Assembly: GCA_035578905.1 (NCBI GenBank)
Contig: JAQJVL010000002.1
Location: forward strand, 2,889,229 to 2,953,228
DNA length: 64,000 bases
Direction: 5' to 3'
DNA from: Stictocephala bisonia
Lineage: Eukaryota > Arthropoda > Insecta > Hemiptera > Membracidae
Positions 12,067 to 25,600 of this stretch are shown one piece after another. Both the position numbers and the translations under genes were made by a program. The notes beneath the pieces were generated by a model, which made no database searches, had not been told where the DNA came from, and saw only the letters and a program-made list of their open reading frames with translations. Every line of letters starts with the position of its first letter. The stretch's first letter is position 1.

Positions 12067-13500
12067 GGATATAATCAATAATAAACACGCTAAATCTTCA
12101 AGAAATGACTTTGGCACACTGAACTTAAATAAGGCTATTGTAAACATAGCTTTAATTAACATTTTAAACATAGACATCAAATTAGAACATATTTTAACTT
12201 TTCATAGTGATAAAGCATTTTAATTTCCTTAAAAGGTGGTAAAGATGTAATAAATGCTATTTTAATATCGAAATAGTGATTTTTTAAATCAAAGAATTGC
12301 TGAACCGTTTTTCACTATAATTGTATTTGAAAATCTTTAATTTCTGTGGGTGCCTAATTTATTTTCAGTGGAAAATTCGAGTAAAAACACAAGACACCTA
12401 CAGACAAGCATGATTTACGTTTATAAATGATTTTTTAATATAGTTATAATTTCCGATAAGTCAATAATATTTTCTAACTGGGGATTTAATAGTTCCTAGA
12501 AAGTATTATTCGTGTTTTAAACTAATAGCATGACCATATGGACACACTATGTTGTCCACGAACTTAAAAACAGTTCATGTTTTAAAGTTAGCAACCCTGA
12601 TCGCCTGAGAGAACAAAACCTCTGCTGACTGAGGCTCTTATAACGTCACTGCATTTTTATTCTAATGAGTTTAATTGTTGAACAAGGGTTTAGAAATGTT
12701 AGTCCAACTAATGAAGACTGGCTTTTATGTCTGTTAGAAAATGTACATGGGAACAAACACCCGTTAGTTCTTATCACTTGAGAACTAAATAAAACGTAAA
12801 AATATTCACGTCGAAGCCATTATATTGATTGGTTACTACTTTCATTTTGTATGGTACATTTAAGAAGATATCTTCATGAATCGGCCATCTAAAATCATTA
12901 GTATTCTTTTGTTATTTTTATCTTCAGTTCTTTTTGAACTGCTAAACAAACCAACGACCAATAAAATATTACCAATTCCACTGAGTTTACCTTTTGATGT
13001 GTACTTTATTGACTGTTCTAATCTATATTAACTATGTTAAAATCATCTTTGACAAGACTATTCTCTGAAGTAAAACGAATAAGATAATGAATATTACATT
13101 AAAATGTTATTATATTTATATTACAAACATAAAATTAAAAAGAAAATTATTAAGTTAAAAGCACACACGGGCTCTAGAAAAGATGAATTATGAAACTGTT
13201 AAACATTTTTAAAGATTTATCTTTTTTTCATACCACTCTCTAGTGACTTGTTGAATTTTGGAACATTCTTTATCTAATACTGTACTATCCACAACGAACT
13301 GTGGATCCACATAAACACATATATTACGTAAAATAAAGAATAAATAACTAACCGTAAAAATTAAATAAATCTGCTTGATTAGACATAACTATAATAAACA
13401 CTTTCTTTAGAGGCTAAATAACAAGAACAATTATACAAATTTATTTATGGCAAAACAATAAATATGCAACTCATGTGAAATAACGTACAGTTACTTGATA
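12067..13500. other. AT-rich DNA, no supported gene
   Basis: Nothing recognisable was found beyond AT-rich sequence; no splice-linked open frames were found. Confidence 0.5.
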
Positions 13501-13640
13501 AATGACAATTATACCTGGAATGGCTGATGGTGAGCAGATTGATGGTATAAATGTCTTGCAGGATGACATAAACTTTCCAGTTAGGTTCTATCTTGTCACC
13601 ATTTCTGTATGTGCAGGATTCTTCATATTAATACTGTCAG

Positions 13641-13842
13641 CGAGTCACGAGAAGTCCTCTGAACTTTATGCATCTGTGATATTGAAGGCGCTGATTTCCA
13701 TTGAAACAGCACAAGTCATGCAGTATACATATCATAATTAGTAATTACGACAGGTAAACTACATGAATTGTGGTGTTTCAATGGAAATCAGCGCCTTCAA
13801 TATCACAGAGGCAAGAAGTTCAGAGGACTCCTTGTGACTCGT
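13641..13842. repeat. Large imperfect inverted repeat (~72-bp arms)
   Basis: Left arm 13641-13712 and right arm about 13770-13842 are near-perfect reverse complements; for example GGCGCTGATTTCCATTGAAA on the left pairs with TTTCAATGGAAATCAGCGCC on the right. The loop is about 57 bp. Transcribed RNA would form a long hairpin. It may be a foldback transposon or an inverted duplication. A 79-codon frame crossing the left arm (13502-13741) is not supported as a gene. Confidence 0.9.
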
Positions 13843-13849
13843 CGACTAT

Positions 13850-15740
13850 AGTCATATGACACAGTGATATCTCCTAGTGATTACTTAAAGTGGATAAATT
13901 TATTAATTTGTGTGTTTCATAATTAAAAATATTAGATCGGTGAGAGGAGAGAGGAATACTTTACATAAAATGTTCTATTTCAAAATAATGAACTTTTATG
14001 ACTAAGACAAACATGTTTATTTTTAATCGGGTAAAAGGTTCGGGGGGGGGGGGGTGCTCCACATTTAGCCGTTAATAAGCTTTCAGATAAAATGAAATTA
14101 TTTTCGTTTCATATTTAGTTAAAAAGAACAATTAGTACTCTGTAGTCGTTTTTTTTAAAACAATACTAATAACTTGTAGAGCATGCGGGAAATGAATAAC
14201 TTTTTTCTATGTTGAAGTTTACACACTTTTTCAAAGTAAGTTTCCTTTCTTGTATTAAATTACGAGCTGATTTTTCCGTTTAAGTTTTTATCAGATGTAT
14301 TAAATTGAAGTTTTGTTTTTATAATACGTCAATTATAAAAATGTGTATGGGGTTGCTTCGTGTTAGTCATGCAATATAATATTTTTTATTTTTTTAATTA
14401 AATTTATTTAAATAAATCATAATAATCATGAAATGGTTAGTTGTCCTATCAGCGGCCCAAGTCCTGACATCACGGCTATCTATCTATCAGTCACTGATAA
14501 GGTTGCAACACTTATCAATGACCACTTGGTTGATACTTTGACGAAGATATTGGTTGTAACAATCAATTTCCATTCCGAGATAAGACTGCTCACACCCACT
14601 GTACTTAAAACATGACATTCCATAAAAACATTTAGTCGCGAAAACTAACCATACTCATATACTTTTAATTGTAATCGATTTTAATAATTTATTTGAATAT
14701 ATTAACACGTTTAAAAAAAAATTAAACAATTTTCATTACATCACGGTGGTGTTTTATGAAAGAGAAACAATATAACCATATTAAAAAACTTTCCTTACAC
14801 CAAACTAGTTGTAACCCATTCCAATACATTTTGTATTAAATCAACAGCTAGATATAATAAAATGTATACTAGTATGATGAAAACTAATTTCTCATACGTT
14901 TGATAACATTTTTTCTGGTTATAAAACAAGTTAACATTTTTTAAATGACTGGTCTATTCATTAGGCCAAATCTACGCATTAATAGAAATTTAGCAGATTG
15001 AGGAATCATGTTTTAATCATTAGTTTTTATAAATTAATTCTTGTTTATATGAAATATAGCTGAACAGTGACTCATACTTGTTATAGGATTTGTAAATAGA
15101 AATTATGTTCAATTTTGGGGTGTTTTTTAAAGAAAATTCATTAACCATCATAAAATATTGCATGATATTTTTAATTTATCTCCGAAATTTCTCTCTTTTT
15201 TAACTTTTTTAATTCAATTTTTTTCATCGTGTTTTTTAGTTGGTTGACGGAGAGAATTTTTAACTGTACTGGCGTAATTCAAACATACTGGGCTCTATTA
15301 ACATAGAAGCACGAACGAAAAGAAGTGATTTTAAATAGTTTTCTTCTATCTTTGGAAAATGGATTCTATCAATCATAAACTGAAATATAGAATTGTTATT
15401 CTTTAATTACTGCACTATTGATTACGAATGAGCAAGTTATTATTATAGTTTTTACTGAGGATTTTATTAAAAGGTATCACTTTAAAAAAAATATTATTTG
15501 ATAAACTATTCCAGGAAATGGGATACTACTAAATCCAAATAAGCCGATTCAACTTAAGGTTCAAAATTGTGCTCTGTCAGTATGCTTAACCCTTTAATCG
15601 TGTACTTATAATGAAAGAGTAAAAATTAAAAAAGAAAAAAGACTATGAAGATTGAGTTAAAATATTACATTAATCTATAGTTCTTTTAAGGATTTTTTAT
15701 TTGGTGAATATATGGTGATTGATAACCAAGTTTTGGATAA
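13850..15740. other. AT-rich DNA, no supported gene
   Basis: Mostly AT-rich with a G run at 14042-14053. No coding or element signal could be supported. Confidence 0.5.
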
Positions 15741-15746
15741 CAATTG

Positions 15747-16080
15747 GTTTTATTGAGCTGAACAAGGTTTTAATGAGTTGCATAATAGCTTAACAGAGCT
15801 ACATAATACCACAGCAGAGCAGTAATAGCATAATAGCTCAGCAGAGCTGCATAATACCTTAATACATATGCATAATAGAGCAACTAATCTGCACGATAGC
15901 CCAAATTATTTGCAAAATAGCTCAGTTTTGCTGCATAATAGCCTAGCTAAGCTACACAATAGCCCAATTGAGTTGCACAATAGCCCAAGCTTAGCTACAA
16001 AATAGCTTGACTTAGTTAAAAATAACCCAATTGACATAGTAGCCTCCTTAGCCGCACAGTATGCTAAATCAGCTGTTCGA
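15747..16080. repeat. 21-bp minisatellite array
   Basis: About 16 degenerate copies of a 21-bp unit such as CATAATAGCTCAGCAGAGCTG, CATAATAGCCTAGCTAAGCTA or CACAATAGCCCAATTGAGTTG. Most units contain an AGCTnAGCT-like dyad. The 21-bp period keeps a 72-codon minus-strand frame (15906-16124) open, which I treat as an artefact. Confidence 0.85.
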
Positions 16081-16099
16081 CAGCCCAACTCCAATCGCG

Positions 16100-18540
16100 T
16101 GATTAAATCTCTAAGACAAACCAATAAACAAACAAAACCACAAATACAAATAGCAGAGAACTAAGATACACGAAACACTTAAGAAACTCATTACTATCCT
16201 CAGTATAGTGAAAAACATTACAGAAATTACCAATTGATCATATAAACCAACTAAAACAATAGGTTTGTACTACCCAAAGAGAATTGTTTTAAATTACAAC
16301 GCTATATCACTTCTAAACAGAGGAAAATTGAATAACACACAACGAAGCGTGGGAGACTAAGCCCCCCACTCTGTAGTCTAAAATACTCCAAACAAGATGA
16401 GGCAAGCAGTTTGAAGAGCTTATCCCAAACACAGGCTTTAATACTCTTTACATTACAATCCCCCAACATCCTCAAAGTAACTTTTAAATTAAATTTTTGC
16501 CTGGAGACTAAATCTATTTTAAATATTAGGCTTACTTTTGGTTGAAATTTTTGTATCTTATGATAATCTTTTTAGTTATTGTAGTAGGAATCCTACGATA
16601 ACTAAAAAGTTATCATCCAATGTTCTCAATGATTTTTATTTTGGGGTGAATAGTAAGAAAATTGAACTCTGAAAGATAAACTAAAATTCTGATTACCAAG
16701 TGACAACCAGTCACAGTCTGATTAAATCTAATCAGTAATATTCAATGAAATCATATATTGTACGTGTTCTACCGTTTCTTCAGTCTGAATAAGTTCCTAC
16801 ACAGATCAGTGGGAATGGTAAAGTAAGGTTTCTTTAATCAGTCCCTCTTAAAAAATATTGCTTTTATTTTTATTATTTTTTGTTTCGAAATTATGGAGCC
16901 AAACACTTTAAATGAATATTATACGAAACCTTATATTATCTTAACAAAACACAAAGACTATGGATTTAAAATAAATAATGAAAATGTCTTACTTATTTTA
17001 AATAAGGTTTTATACATTTTTCAAAACTCTTATGCCAGATTCTTAAATATCATTTACAAGAAAAATTACGATCTTTCTTATACGACGCACTATACAAAAT
17101 AAATGTACAACTATCTTGAAAAAGAAGTAAATTGGTTTTCGTATTTTTACTATTTTGTGGGATTGTGTTTATATGATGTGCATGGTTGGATATTCTAGGG
17201 TTGTGTTTACGTGTGTTGAGTGGAGAGCTCGTTAAAGGACTGTGTACTTAAGAAGGGCAAAAGCCACTCAGACAGTGGTGGTCTCATTGTTGGTGAAGGC
17301 ATGCGCGGCCTCACTTAAAACACACGGGCTAGATATGACATACATTTAATCTTAACACATTAGTGTTCATAACTGAACCAAACAATAAATAACTACCAAA
17401 AATTTATTCCAATATTTTACTCACGAAACATCCCTTTTAATAAGCCATGCAAATATGAGTCAAATTCGTAATTAGATTTTAAAAGTGACACCACAGTATT
17501 TATTCGATATTTCAATATATTTGTGGTTTAAATATTATATATGAATTCATGTAGTACATCGATATATTATATTATATGAATATTATAAATAAATATTATA
17601 CTGCATAACACATTTATAAATGTTATGGCGTAGGGTAATAAGGATATATTTGTCAATAGTTACATACGTTGACAACATGGCAGTTCATAACAATACTGGC
17701 GTGATAAGCAGTATAAAAAAACAAGCCCACTTAATTTAAACCCCATCCCTAATCCCGTGAAGGGCATTATATAAACCCTTTCTTTAATAAATGAGACTAG
17801 AATTTCAATTACAGAAAACAATTCTTATGTTTAAGGGTTATTATATTTTATTTATTTTTAAACGCTACTTTACACACAAAATCATATTACAATATGACAT
17901 TGATTTAAATGACACAACTATTTAAGGTTCAACGGTTTACAAGGTGGAAAAACATGGAAACGCTTTCACAACTTTCTATGCCTTCACTGGTAAAAGTGAA
18001 ATATCATACATGAATATAGTTACACTTTTTGACGCCATTAGCGACATTTCATCTTTTCGTTGGGACATCCCACGAGTAGTTGAACGAAAATCTTCAACTT
18101 AAGCCTATGTCGATTTGGTATCAAATGAAAGGTCTATTCAATAGAAATTAATTGCCGCAAACCGGACTTCGAAAGGTTTATCCTTTCAAGAGTAGCTGTC
18201 ATTTGAATTTTAAAGTAACTCACTTGAGCGATATTATTTCTCTACTATTTAACAGGTTTACGTCAATTATTCTGATAAAAAATTATACTTTATGGAACAC
18301 AATTACTGAAAAAAATTAAATTATCTATGAAAAAATAACATTGTTGTGAAAGCAGTTCCATAATTTTTTTCCACCCTTTATACGTATATCACTTTTATAG
18401 ATCAGGATCTATAGAGCTATATTTATTTTCCTCTCAGGAATAACATTTCAAAAACTCGTTTCTTAGTGGGTTCAATCGTTACTAAAGGTAACTTCCTTTA
18501 AATTTTCTGTCAATCCGTACGGTAGTTTTTGAGATTTCGT
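16100..18540. other. AT-rich DNA with a short palindrome
   Basis: No gene is supported. An imperfect hairpin lies at about 16560-16618 (GATAATCTTTTTAGTTAT pairs with ATAACTAAAAAGTTATC). A less AT-rich patch at about 17205-17335 is unidentified. A 69-codon frame at 16893-17102 has no recognised motif. Confidence 0.5.
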
Positions 18541-18986
18541 CAGCACTGGTGACAGCTACATGGGGACAAAGTGTTTGGGAGATTGTAGGCGATAGGTTGG
18601 ATGCTCGGTCCTCTTAATACCGACATGGCGTCCGCTTGATGGTTGCTATCGGCGTGGAAACTACTAGAGAAGTCTGGGGTGTCCATGTTGGGTGGTAATC
18701 ATTGTGCGGATGTTGTGTGGGGGAGATAACTGAGTATCAGGCCTGTCAATTAGCTGAAAATCAGACCAGCACTACGTGTTACGGATTCCACGTAAAGCTG
18801 TAGGTCTCTTAGTTACCTTGACTGTTGGGCTATTAATAAATTGCCCTTTCTGAGAAACAGTTGAACGCAGTTAGTAACCAGACTACACTCATCCACACTC
18901 ATCCTACACCTATATAATCATTCATATTCGCCTTAAAATACCAACAACGTTGTGTCGGCGTCTCATATGTAAGAATAAGAATAAGT
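18541..18986 (+). mobile_element. SINE copy (7SL-like-head family)
   Basis: Plus-strand copy with an internal deletion in the head: CAGCACTGGTGA is joined directly to CAGCTACATGGGGACAAAGT. The body (GTTGCTATCGGCGTGGAAAC, AGAAGTCTGGGGTGTCCATG), core (CTACGTGTTACGGATTCCAC) and tail to TGTGTCGGCGTCTCATATG follow in order. In this copy GCCCTTTCTGAG is continuous, giving the empty-site state for the insertion at 11759-11951. Confidence 0.85.
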
Positions 18987-19011
18987 GAGTCAGTCAGTCA
19001 GTGGTATCTTT

Positions 19012-19031
19012 TATATATATATATATATATA
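19012..19031. repeat. (TA)n microsatellite
   Basis: A short run of alternating T and A just beyond the SINE tail; it may have grown from the A/T-rich SINE 3' end. Confidence 0.8.
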
Positions 19032-19303
19032 AATTGTACCAGTTAAAAGGACACAAAAATCAACATGTAACCAAAAGGACTAAAGGAAGCAACTTGAGGT
19101 GGAGATGTCAACTCTGCTTCGCCACTATACATTCATAATCTTGTTAGATCTGCTTTCCGAGATCAAAGCTTAAAGCTACTACAACTTTAGCTTGGAAGTT
19201 GTCATGGAAACTCTCTAACTTTATAAGATAATTCAGTTTTACATTTATTTTATTATTAGATGCTATTGTTAGTTTATTAATCAATAAATTTTGTGAAAAC
19301 TTT

Positions 19304-19578
19304 AATTATTTATTTACTCATAAGACGCAAATCGTAAAAATATGGGCGAATAAGGATTTAGAATTAGTGTGAAGAGTGTAGATGAGCGAATTATGTCATG
19401 ATTAAAAACTAAGGCTAAATATTTCTCAAAAAATGTCATTAATTAGAAGCTCAATAACTAATGAACAGCCGGTGGATATCAGCTGGTCCCTTTCAAAATG
19501 TTGTATGACTCTGATTGCGATCGAACTCAGAACGTTTAGCTTATTAAGCTGGACTTTAACCGTCTATGATATCGATAG
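19304..19578 (-). mobile_element. tRNA-headed SINE sharing the common 3' tail, minus strand
   Basis: Reading the minus strand, a tRNA-like head with a B-box-like GAGTTCGATCGC is followed by CAATCAGAGTCATACAAC, ACCAGCTGATATCCACCGGC, and then the same tail as the 7SL-like SINE (CTCATCTACACTC, TTCGCCCATA, ACGATTTGCGTCTTATGAG). A second copy of the same composite is at 43476-43755. The 5' modules differ between families while the 3' tail is shared, which suggests that one partner LINE recognises the tail. Confidence 0.7.
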
Positions 19579-19612
19579 ATTTTACTTTACTAATAAGTAA
19601 GAAATATAGTAG

Positions 19613-19800
19613 ATAAGGAGATAAGGCACTGGCTTGCCACGCAGCCGGTCCCTGTTCGATTCCCGATGTGACCACTCCATTTGCCCTGCCATTCCCGTGG
19701 TTCGGAAGTCACGTAAAGCCGTTGGTCCCTAGGTTAAGTGTTAGAGAGGGCCCTAACTTCACCTGGTTAGATAAGATGATCTTTAACTTTTTTTTTTTTT
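19613..19800 (+). mobile_element. tRNA-derived SINE with shared core
   Basis: An A-box-like GGCACTGGCTTGCCACGC (from about 19625) and a strong B-box-like CTGTTCGATTCCC (about 19653-19665) lie close together. Downstream, CCCGTGGTTCGGAAGTCACG and TAAAGCCGTTGGTCCCTAGG match the core of the 7SL-like SINE (CGTGGTTCGGATTCCACGTA, then AAGCTGTAGGTCCC). It ends with a T run at 19789-19800. It is probably a third SINE family that shares the core domain. Confidence 0.7.
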
Positions 19801-19919
19801 AAGAAAGTAACAATTTTATATTTTTTTGAATGAATGCGACATTTTAATTGATAATTTTCTTGTTAGGATTACGTTTGGTTAGATAGTAGAGATTATTTTT
19901 TTTGGTACGTATTAAGTTT

Positions 19920-20050
19920 TAATATTAAGGTATTAAGTTAAGTTAGTTAGGTTAGGTTTTGTAAGTTAGGTTAGGTTAGGCAAGTTAGGTTAGATCAGAC
20001 TAGGTTAAGTAAGTTAGGTTAGGTTAGGCAAGTTAGGTTAATCTTGCTTA
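19920..20050 (+). repeat. Interstitial TTAGG-like tract
   Basis: A cluster of TTAGG motifs with TAAG/GCAAG interruptions (AAGTTAGGTTAGGTTAGGCA twice). TTAGG is the ancestral insect telomere unit. At an internal position this is an interstitial telomere-like tract. Terminal inverted repeats were searched for by eye and none is convincing here. Confidence 0.8.
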
Positions 20051-22689
20051 ACGTAACTTTTTAATGACAGAGAAAATTTACGGGATTTTTATCAACAAGT
20101 ATTTTTTTATATTTTAATGTATATCTGTATATATAAGTAATAGCATTTAAAATATAACTAAACAAAGAACATTCAAAAGAGAAAAATATGTTAATCAGTG
20201 TGATGTGTCATAATGCATAAATATAATTTTTTTTCACGTGCTAAGGTTCCATTTCTGGACATGAATTAAACATGAAATAATGTTAAAATTAATTTTAAAT
20301 ATGAAAATCGTGCACGTTCTATCAATATTGATTGTAATTCCTGAGTATACCAGCTTATAACTGTTGTATATTATATTATTTACATGTATTTTCAATTATT
20401 ACGTAAAAATAAAATATCTACATAAAGAATAAAGTGATAAAGTTAATATGATAAATATAGAAGATAATAAGTAAGAAAAGCATTTTACTAATATTACCAA
20501 GATCAACCTCAATTTAATAAAAACTAACTCAGTATCACTGTTACAGACCGATTTATCGTACCTATAGTTTATAAGTAAACGTCCTCTCTAAGACCACCTG
20601 GTAATGCGATCTTTCTCTTGTTTATATACTATAGCAACGTGTATTTACTGGTTTTAATAGTTACTACTGACTGCTTCCTAAAATATGTAATTTTTCACTC
20701 CCAATTAATTATGTAATTTAACAAAAATATATTGCTTAAAATATTGTGAAATACTGAAAATATTATTATAATAACAGCTACTAATTCCCTATATGTCTAA
20801 TAACCGAAACTATTATGTTATGTTGGAAGAAAATATTCCCCATTACAATGTTTATTGGTTAGCGTATTACTTGTTAGTAGACAAACAAAACAAGTAAACG
20901 TTACACAACACGAATTCATAATAGTATACGTGAAGAATAAACATCGCTCTGCTTTATTACGGTAATCATGTAGTTAAAAGAGATTGGTTAGCGAAATATT
21001 TTTACATTTTGTACTTATAGTGGTAAATTTTATTGTATTTATAATGTCCCACATGGTTTTTGACTATGTTGTCAGCGTTTGTAATTATTTCCAACACGTT
21101 GTGGTGTTTTTGAATCACTAAGCAAATATTTGATTTGCGTAAGTACAATAAGTCTTCTCAATGATTTTTAATTTTTCATATTATATTTAGTTAAAGTATG
21201 GTTCTTATCATCAACATTTGTTTTGTGATCCAATATGTATGATGTATTTTGGAATTTAAATTTGTTTTACCAGATACCCGGATATTAAAAATATGTTTGA
21301 AATATATTTATTATATTTACGTAATTAGGGGAACACACTTTGTGATGAATGTATATGTTTACATGAACCTGCCTATCTGTATTATTGTATTATTATCCTG
21401 TATTATATCCTATCTTCTATTCTATCTGTATTCTACCTATTAAATAATATTCATGTTAAAACATATTAAGCAAAATTTAATCCTAGCTTTACATGAAAAT
21501 GTAGGGTTAAATATTTAAGATTTCACTCGCAACAACAAGATAATTTTAAATAATCAATGCTCAATTCACTATTAACTATTTAAATGAAAATTATCAGTTC
21601 GAAGACTTGGTTGAAACTTCTAATAGTTTAGTTTTATACTACTAAATGTTTACAATCCTAAAGTAGACATTTTTTAATATCTGAAACCAACAAATCGAAT
21701 TAAAAATAATTTATTGGGATACCATTAATATAGATAAACTATAAGTTAACCAGAGGTTTCTACAATATTTGTATAATTTATTAATAATATACTTATAAAA
21801 CAATCTCGATACATGTACGTATTGTGGTACGAAATTCAGTAATAGATATTTAGACGAGAATATTGGTTTCGTATTGTTTCTCAAATCTGTAATCCTTAAA
21901 ATAAAGCGAATAAGAGTTCAAATATGCCAACAATGCAAAAGAATGGCTTCACTCTTGCCAACATACAGAACATTAAAGATGAATGCTGGCGTTCGTTCAA
22001 GACTCAACAAGTCACCAATTTTGAGCAGACGGTCAAAAAAATTACCTGTCATACTTTTATTCATAACAGGCTGATGGTCAAGAGGGTCAACATGGATTTT
22101 AAATATATGTTAAATGAGTGAATGTTGAAAAATCAATACTCTAATACCTTAAACATTTTTAAAAAGAATTATTTACAACAAATGTTCGATTTTTAATCAT
22201 AATTGGAACAAGAAATAAAGCGATCCGATGATTCCATAGCGCATAGATTGTCTTTTTGAAAAGTATTTACTAACAAAATGTTATATAATTTATAAGTTTC
22301 ATGCAATATAAGTAATATAACACGTTAAAAGCTTATAAAGAAAATATTTTCATTGTAGTGGATACAATAGATGATTTTTTTATTGCCAACCTTTCCTTAG
22401 AAGTCGCAACACGTCGGAGCCCAGTGACAAATGAACGTTATCAGCTGATTTCTTGCAAAATATATTTTATCCAGATTGGAGTTGAAAAATATACGAACCT
22501 ATATGACGTATAAATTTGTTTATACCGTAAATGAACTGGTCCCCACGATATTTCTTATGGTAATAAAAGGAAGGTGGAGAAAAATAAGAAATGTAATAAA
22601 TTATCTGGGCTTCACCCCTCTGCCCCTAAAATATAAACGATTTTTCTATCACTAAAGTGTTTTTATAAATGCATACAACGTTTTATGTT
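20051..22689. other. AT-rich DNA, no supported gene
   Basis: Very AT-rich. Several 60-66-codon frames occur (21249-21443, 21874-22074, 21924-22121), without motif, splice or conservation evidence. The phrase GCTGGCGTTCGTTCAAGACT at about 21984 also occurs near 1339 with one difference, so a small dispersed repeat may be present in both places. Confidence 0.5.
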
Positions 22690-25600
22690 TATAATTTTCG
22701 CACCGGTTAGCCTACAATTCCATCAGATGGAGTCACAAACAACATCTACGTGTGAACCTATACTGAGCCTTGGTCCAATTTCGTTTAGTGATGCAGTGAA
22801 AAGTGCAAGTACGAATGTGGTTAGTGAGGGGGAGCAAGATGACCCTTTTTTAGTACTGAGGGAGTCTGCAGTAGTAATAACATAACAGGAAAATTTGTAA
22901 ATAGGTTAAGTCCTAAAATTAAGAACTGGGAAAGCATAAATCAAGTATAAAATAGAAATAGTTGTTCTAATCAAGTACAGGAAATATTTTATTTCATTAT
23001 AATATTCAGAATGTTTTTCGCAAAGCAGAAGAGCTAAATATTTTCTTAACACAATTCAATAGTAATAATAAAGTATTGAAATAATAATAATAATAATAAC
23101 AGAGGATAACATGGTCTACCTTAACAATTTAGGTTTATTTTATTCTCTGGTTACTTTAGAGCATCAGAACATGGCGGTTCTTGTATTTTACTTAGCAAAA
23201 AACTGCTGCCTTACTTTTTAAATTCAAATAGTTATAAGTCATATTCTATTGAAAATTTATTTAAAATATCTTCTGTTGAACTTCATTTTGACAATGATGC
23301 ATTAATTCATATTTGCATCCATAGAATAGCTAGTGTAATTAGTAGTGAAACCTTTGATAAACTTGATAATCTACTGGAATCTGTGATTTAAAAAAAAAGA
23401 ATAATCTTAGGCGGTGACTTGAGTTTTAACACTCTGAAAATAGATAAACTGTCAAATAGATTATTACATATACAATAGTGTCATCTTATGGTCTAATTTG
23501 TAACTTCAACATTCCTACTAGAATTACAAGTAAAAGTGATACTTGCTTGCACAGACCACAGTTTTACAAGTTTCAAAGTTTTAAAGCAGGTATTGTGGAT
23601 CCGGGACTGTCTGATCATAAGGCTCAGTTCATTTCCATATACTGTATTATCTAAGAAATAAATCTAGTTAAATATAAAAAAAAAAACTGTAAACATATTT
23701 TTAAAAAAGAAAACTGGTGTAAAGTTTTCTCAGTTATAAACGACAATGAACACGATTTTAGAAACAACTTATACAGTACATTTGTAGAGACGTTTCTGTA
23801 CTCTTTTTAATCTGCCTTTCCAAATAAAACTTGTTTCTAAAAACAATAGAAAAAGAATGGATTACTCCAGATAAAAGTAAACTCACTATTGTAAAATGAA
23901 ATTTATATTCAGTCTGGAAGAGTAACAAGACAAATACAGACTAGGAACAAAAATACAAGATTTGTAAAATGAATTTGAGAAAAAAATTCCGATACATAAA
24001 ATTACAATGTTACACTAATAAAATCAATGAAGCAGAAAACATATCAAAAGTAATTTGGAAAATTGTAAACAATGAGGTGGGTAAAGTTAATGACCTTCCC
24101 ACAACAACAAAAATTATGTTGGAAGATAGTGAGATTGAGAGTCCCTCTAAGAAAGTCAACATTTTAAATGATCACTTTCTTGGTGTTGCTAATAGTCTAG
24201 GCTTAAACTCAGAAATTAAAGATGCTTTAAATTTATCAAACAATCATGTTAACAATGTTAGAAAATCTCTCTTTTTATTGCCAGTTACTGAACAAGAAGT
24301 TCTCAACACGTTACTATTAGTAAAAAATAAAATGTCTTCTAGTTGGGATGAAATACTCTGTTTCTAATAAGACATGTATCTGAAATTATTGTCCCTGATA
24401 TATATTTAACTACTCCCTTTTATTTTGTGTTTTCCCAAATTTACTTAAATACTCCTTAATCACCCCTATCTAAAAGAAAACAGGCTCCTCAAGCTCAGAA
24501 CATTTCATACCTATTTCAGTATGGCCAGTTTTTTCCAGTATTGTTGAAAGAATTATATTAAATAGACTTATTCCATTCTTAAAAATCAATAACATCATCA
24601 ATAAGGAACAGTTTGGATTCATTGAAAATTTATCGACATTTGATGCAATAATTTCTCTAACTGATATGTTGTAAATAGCATTGATAGTAAAGATTTATAC
24701 GGAGCTATTTTTTTTTATTTATCAAAAGCATTTGATTCAATGGACGTACAAATTTTATTAAATAAAATGGAACACTTTGGAATTCATGGCATATCATCTT
24801 TTAAAATCTTACTTTAAAGACAGATTTCAAAGAGTCAAAATTACTGAAAACGGACAAACATTATTTTCTTGCTGGAATATTAAGAAAATTTGCTGTCCGC
24901 AGGGCTCAATTTTGAATCCTACTTTGTTTTGGATATATGTTTCTGACTTGGCTTCTAGTGTTCAATTAGGCTCTAGCTTATGTAAGCTAATTCAAAATGC
25001 AGATGATACTTCCGCTGTAATCAGAGCCAAGGATATAGACACACTCCACCGAAAACAAAACCTGTTTAAAACAACTAGACTACTGGTTCTCTGTGAATGG
25101 ACTGAAATTAAATGATACAAAAACACAGTTATTAACATTCCAAAACCCTTAAAACAAAACTATAGTAATTCAAAACAAATCCCACAAAACAGATGTTGTA
25201 AAGGTTCTAGGAGTATTCATAGACTCCAAACTTTCCTTTAATTTTCACATTGATTACATTGCTAAAAGACTTAATTCTGCCTGTTTCTCCCTCAAAACTC
25301 TATCCGATTATCTCACCTTGGATAAAATAAAAATAATTCTACTACGCCACATTTCATAGCATCATGACATATGGGCTGGTTGTATGGGGTGGCACTTCAG
25401 TGACAAATCTAAACAGAATTTTTATGATACAAAAGAGAGCCATCAGAATAATGCACAAAAAAATCATATAAAGAGCACTGCAAATCAATTTTTATGTCAA
25501 AAAATATTTTAACTCTACCCAGTAACTATATTTTTGAAATTAAGTTTTACTTAAAAATAAACTGTTGTTTACTTTTAAATATGAAGATAAATACAATACC

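Noticed and set aside
13502..13741. A 79-codon plus-strand frame
   Set aside because: Its second half is one arm of a long inverted repeat; no motif or splice support.
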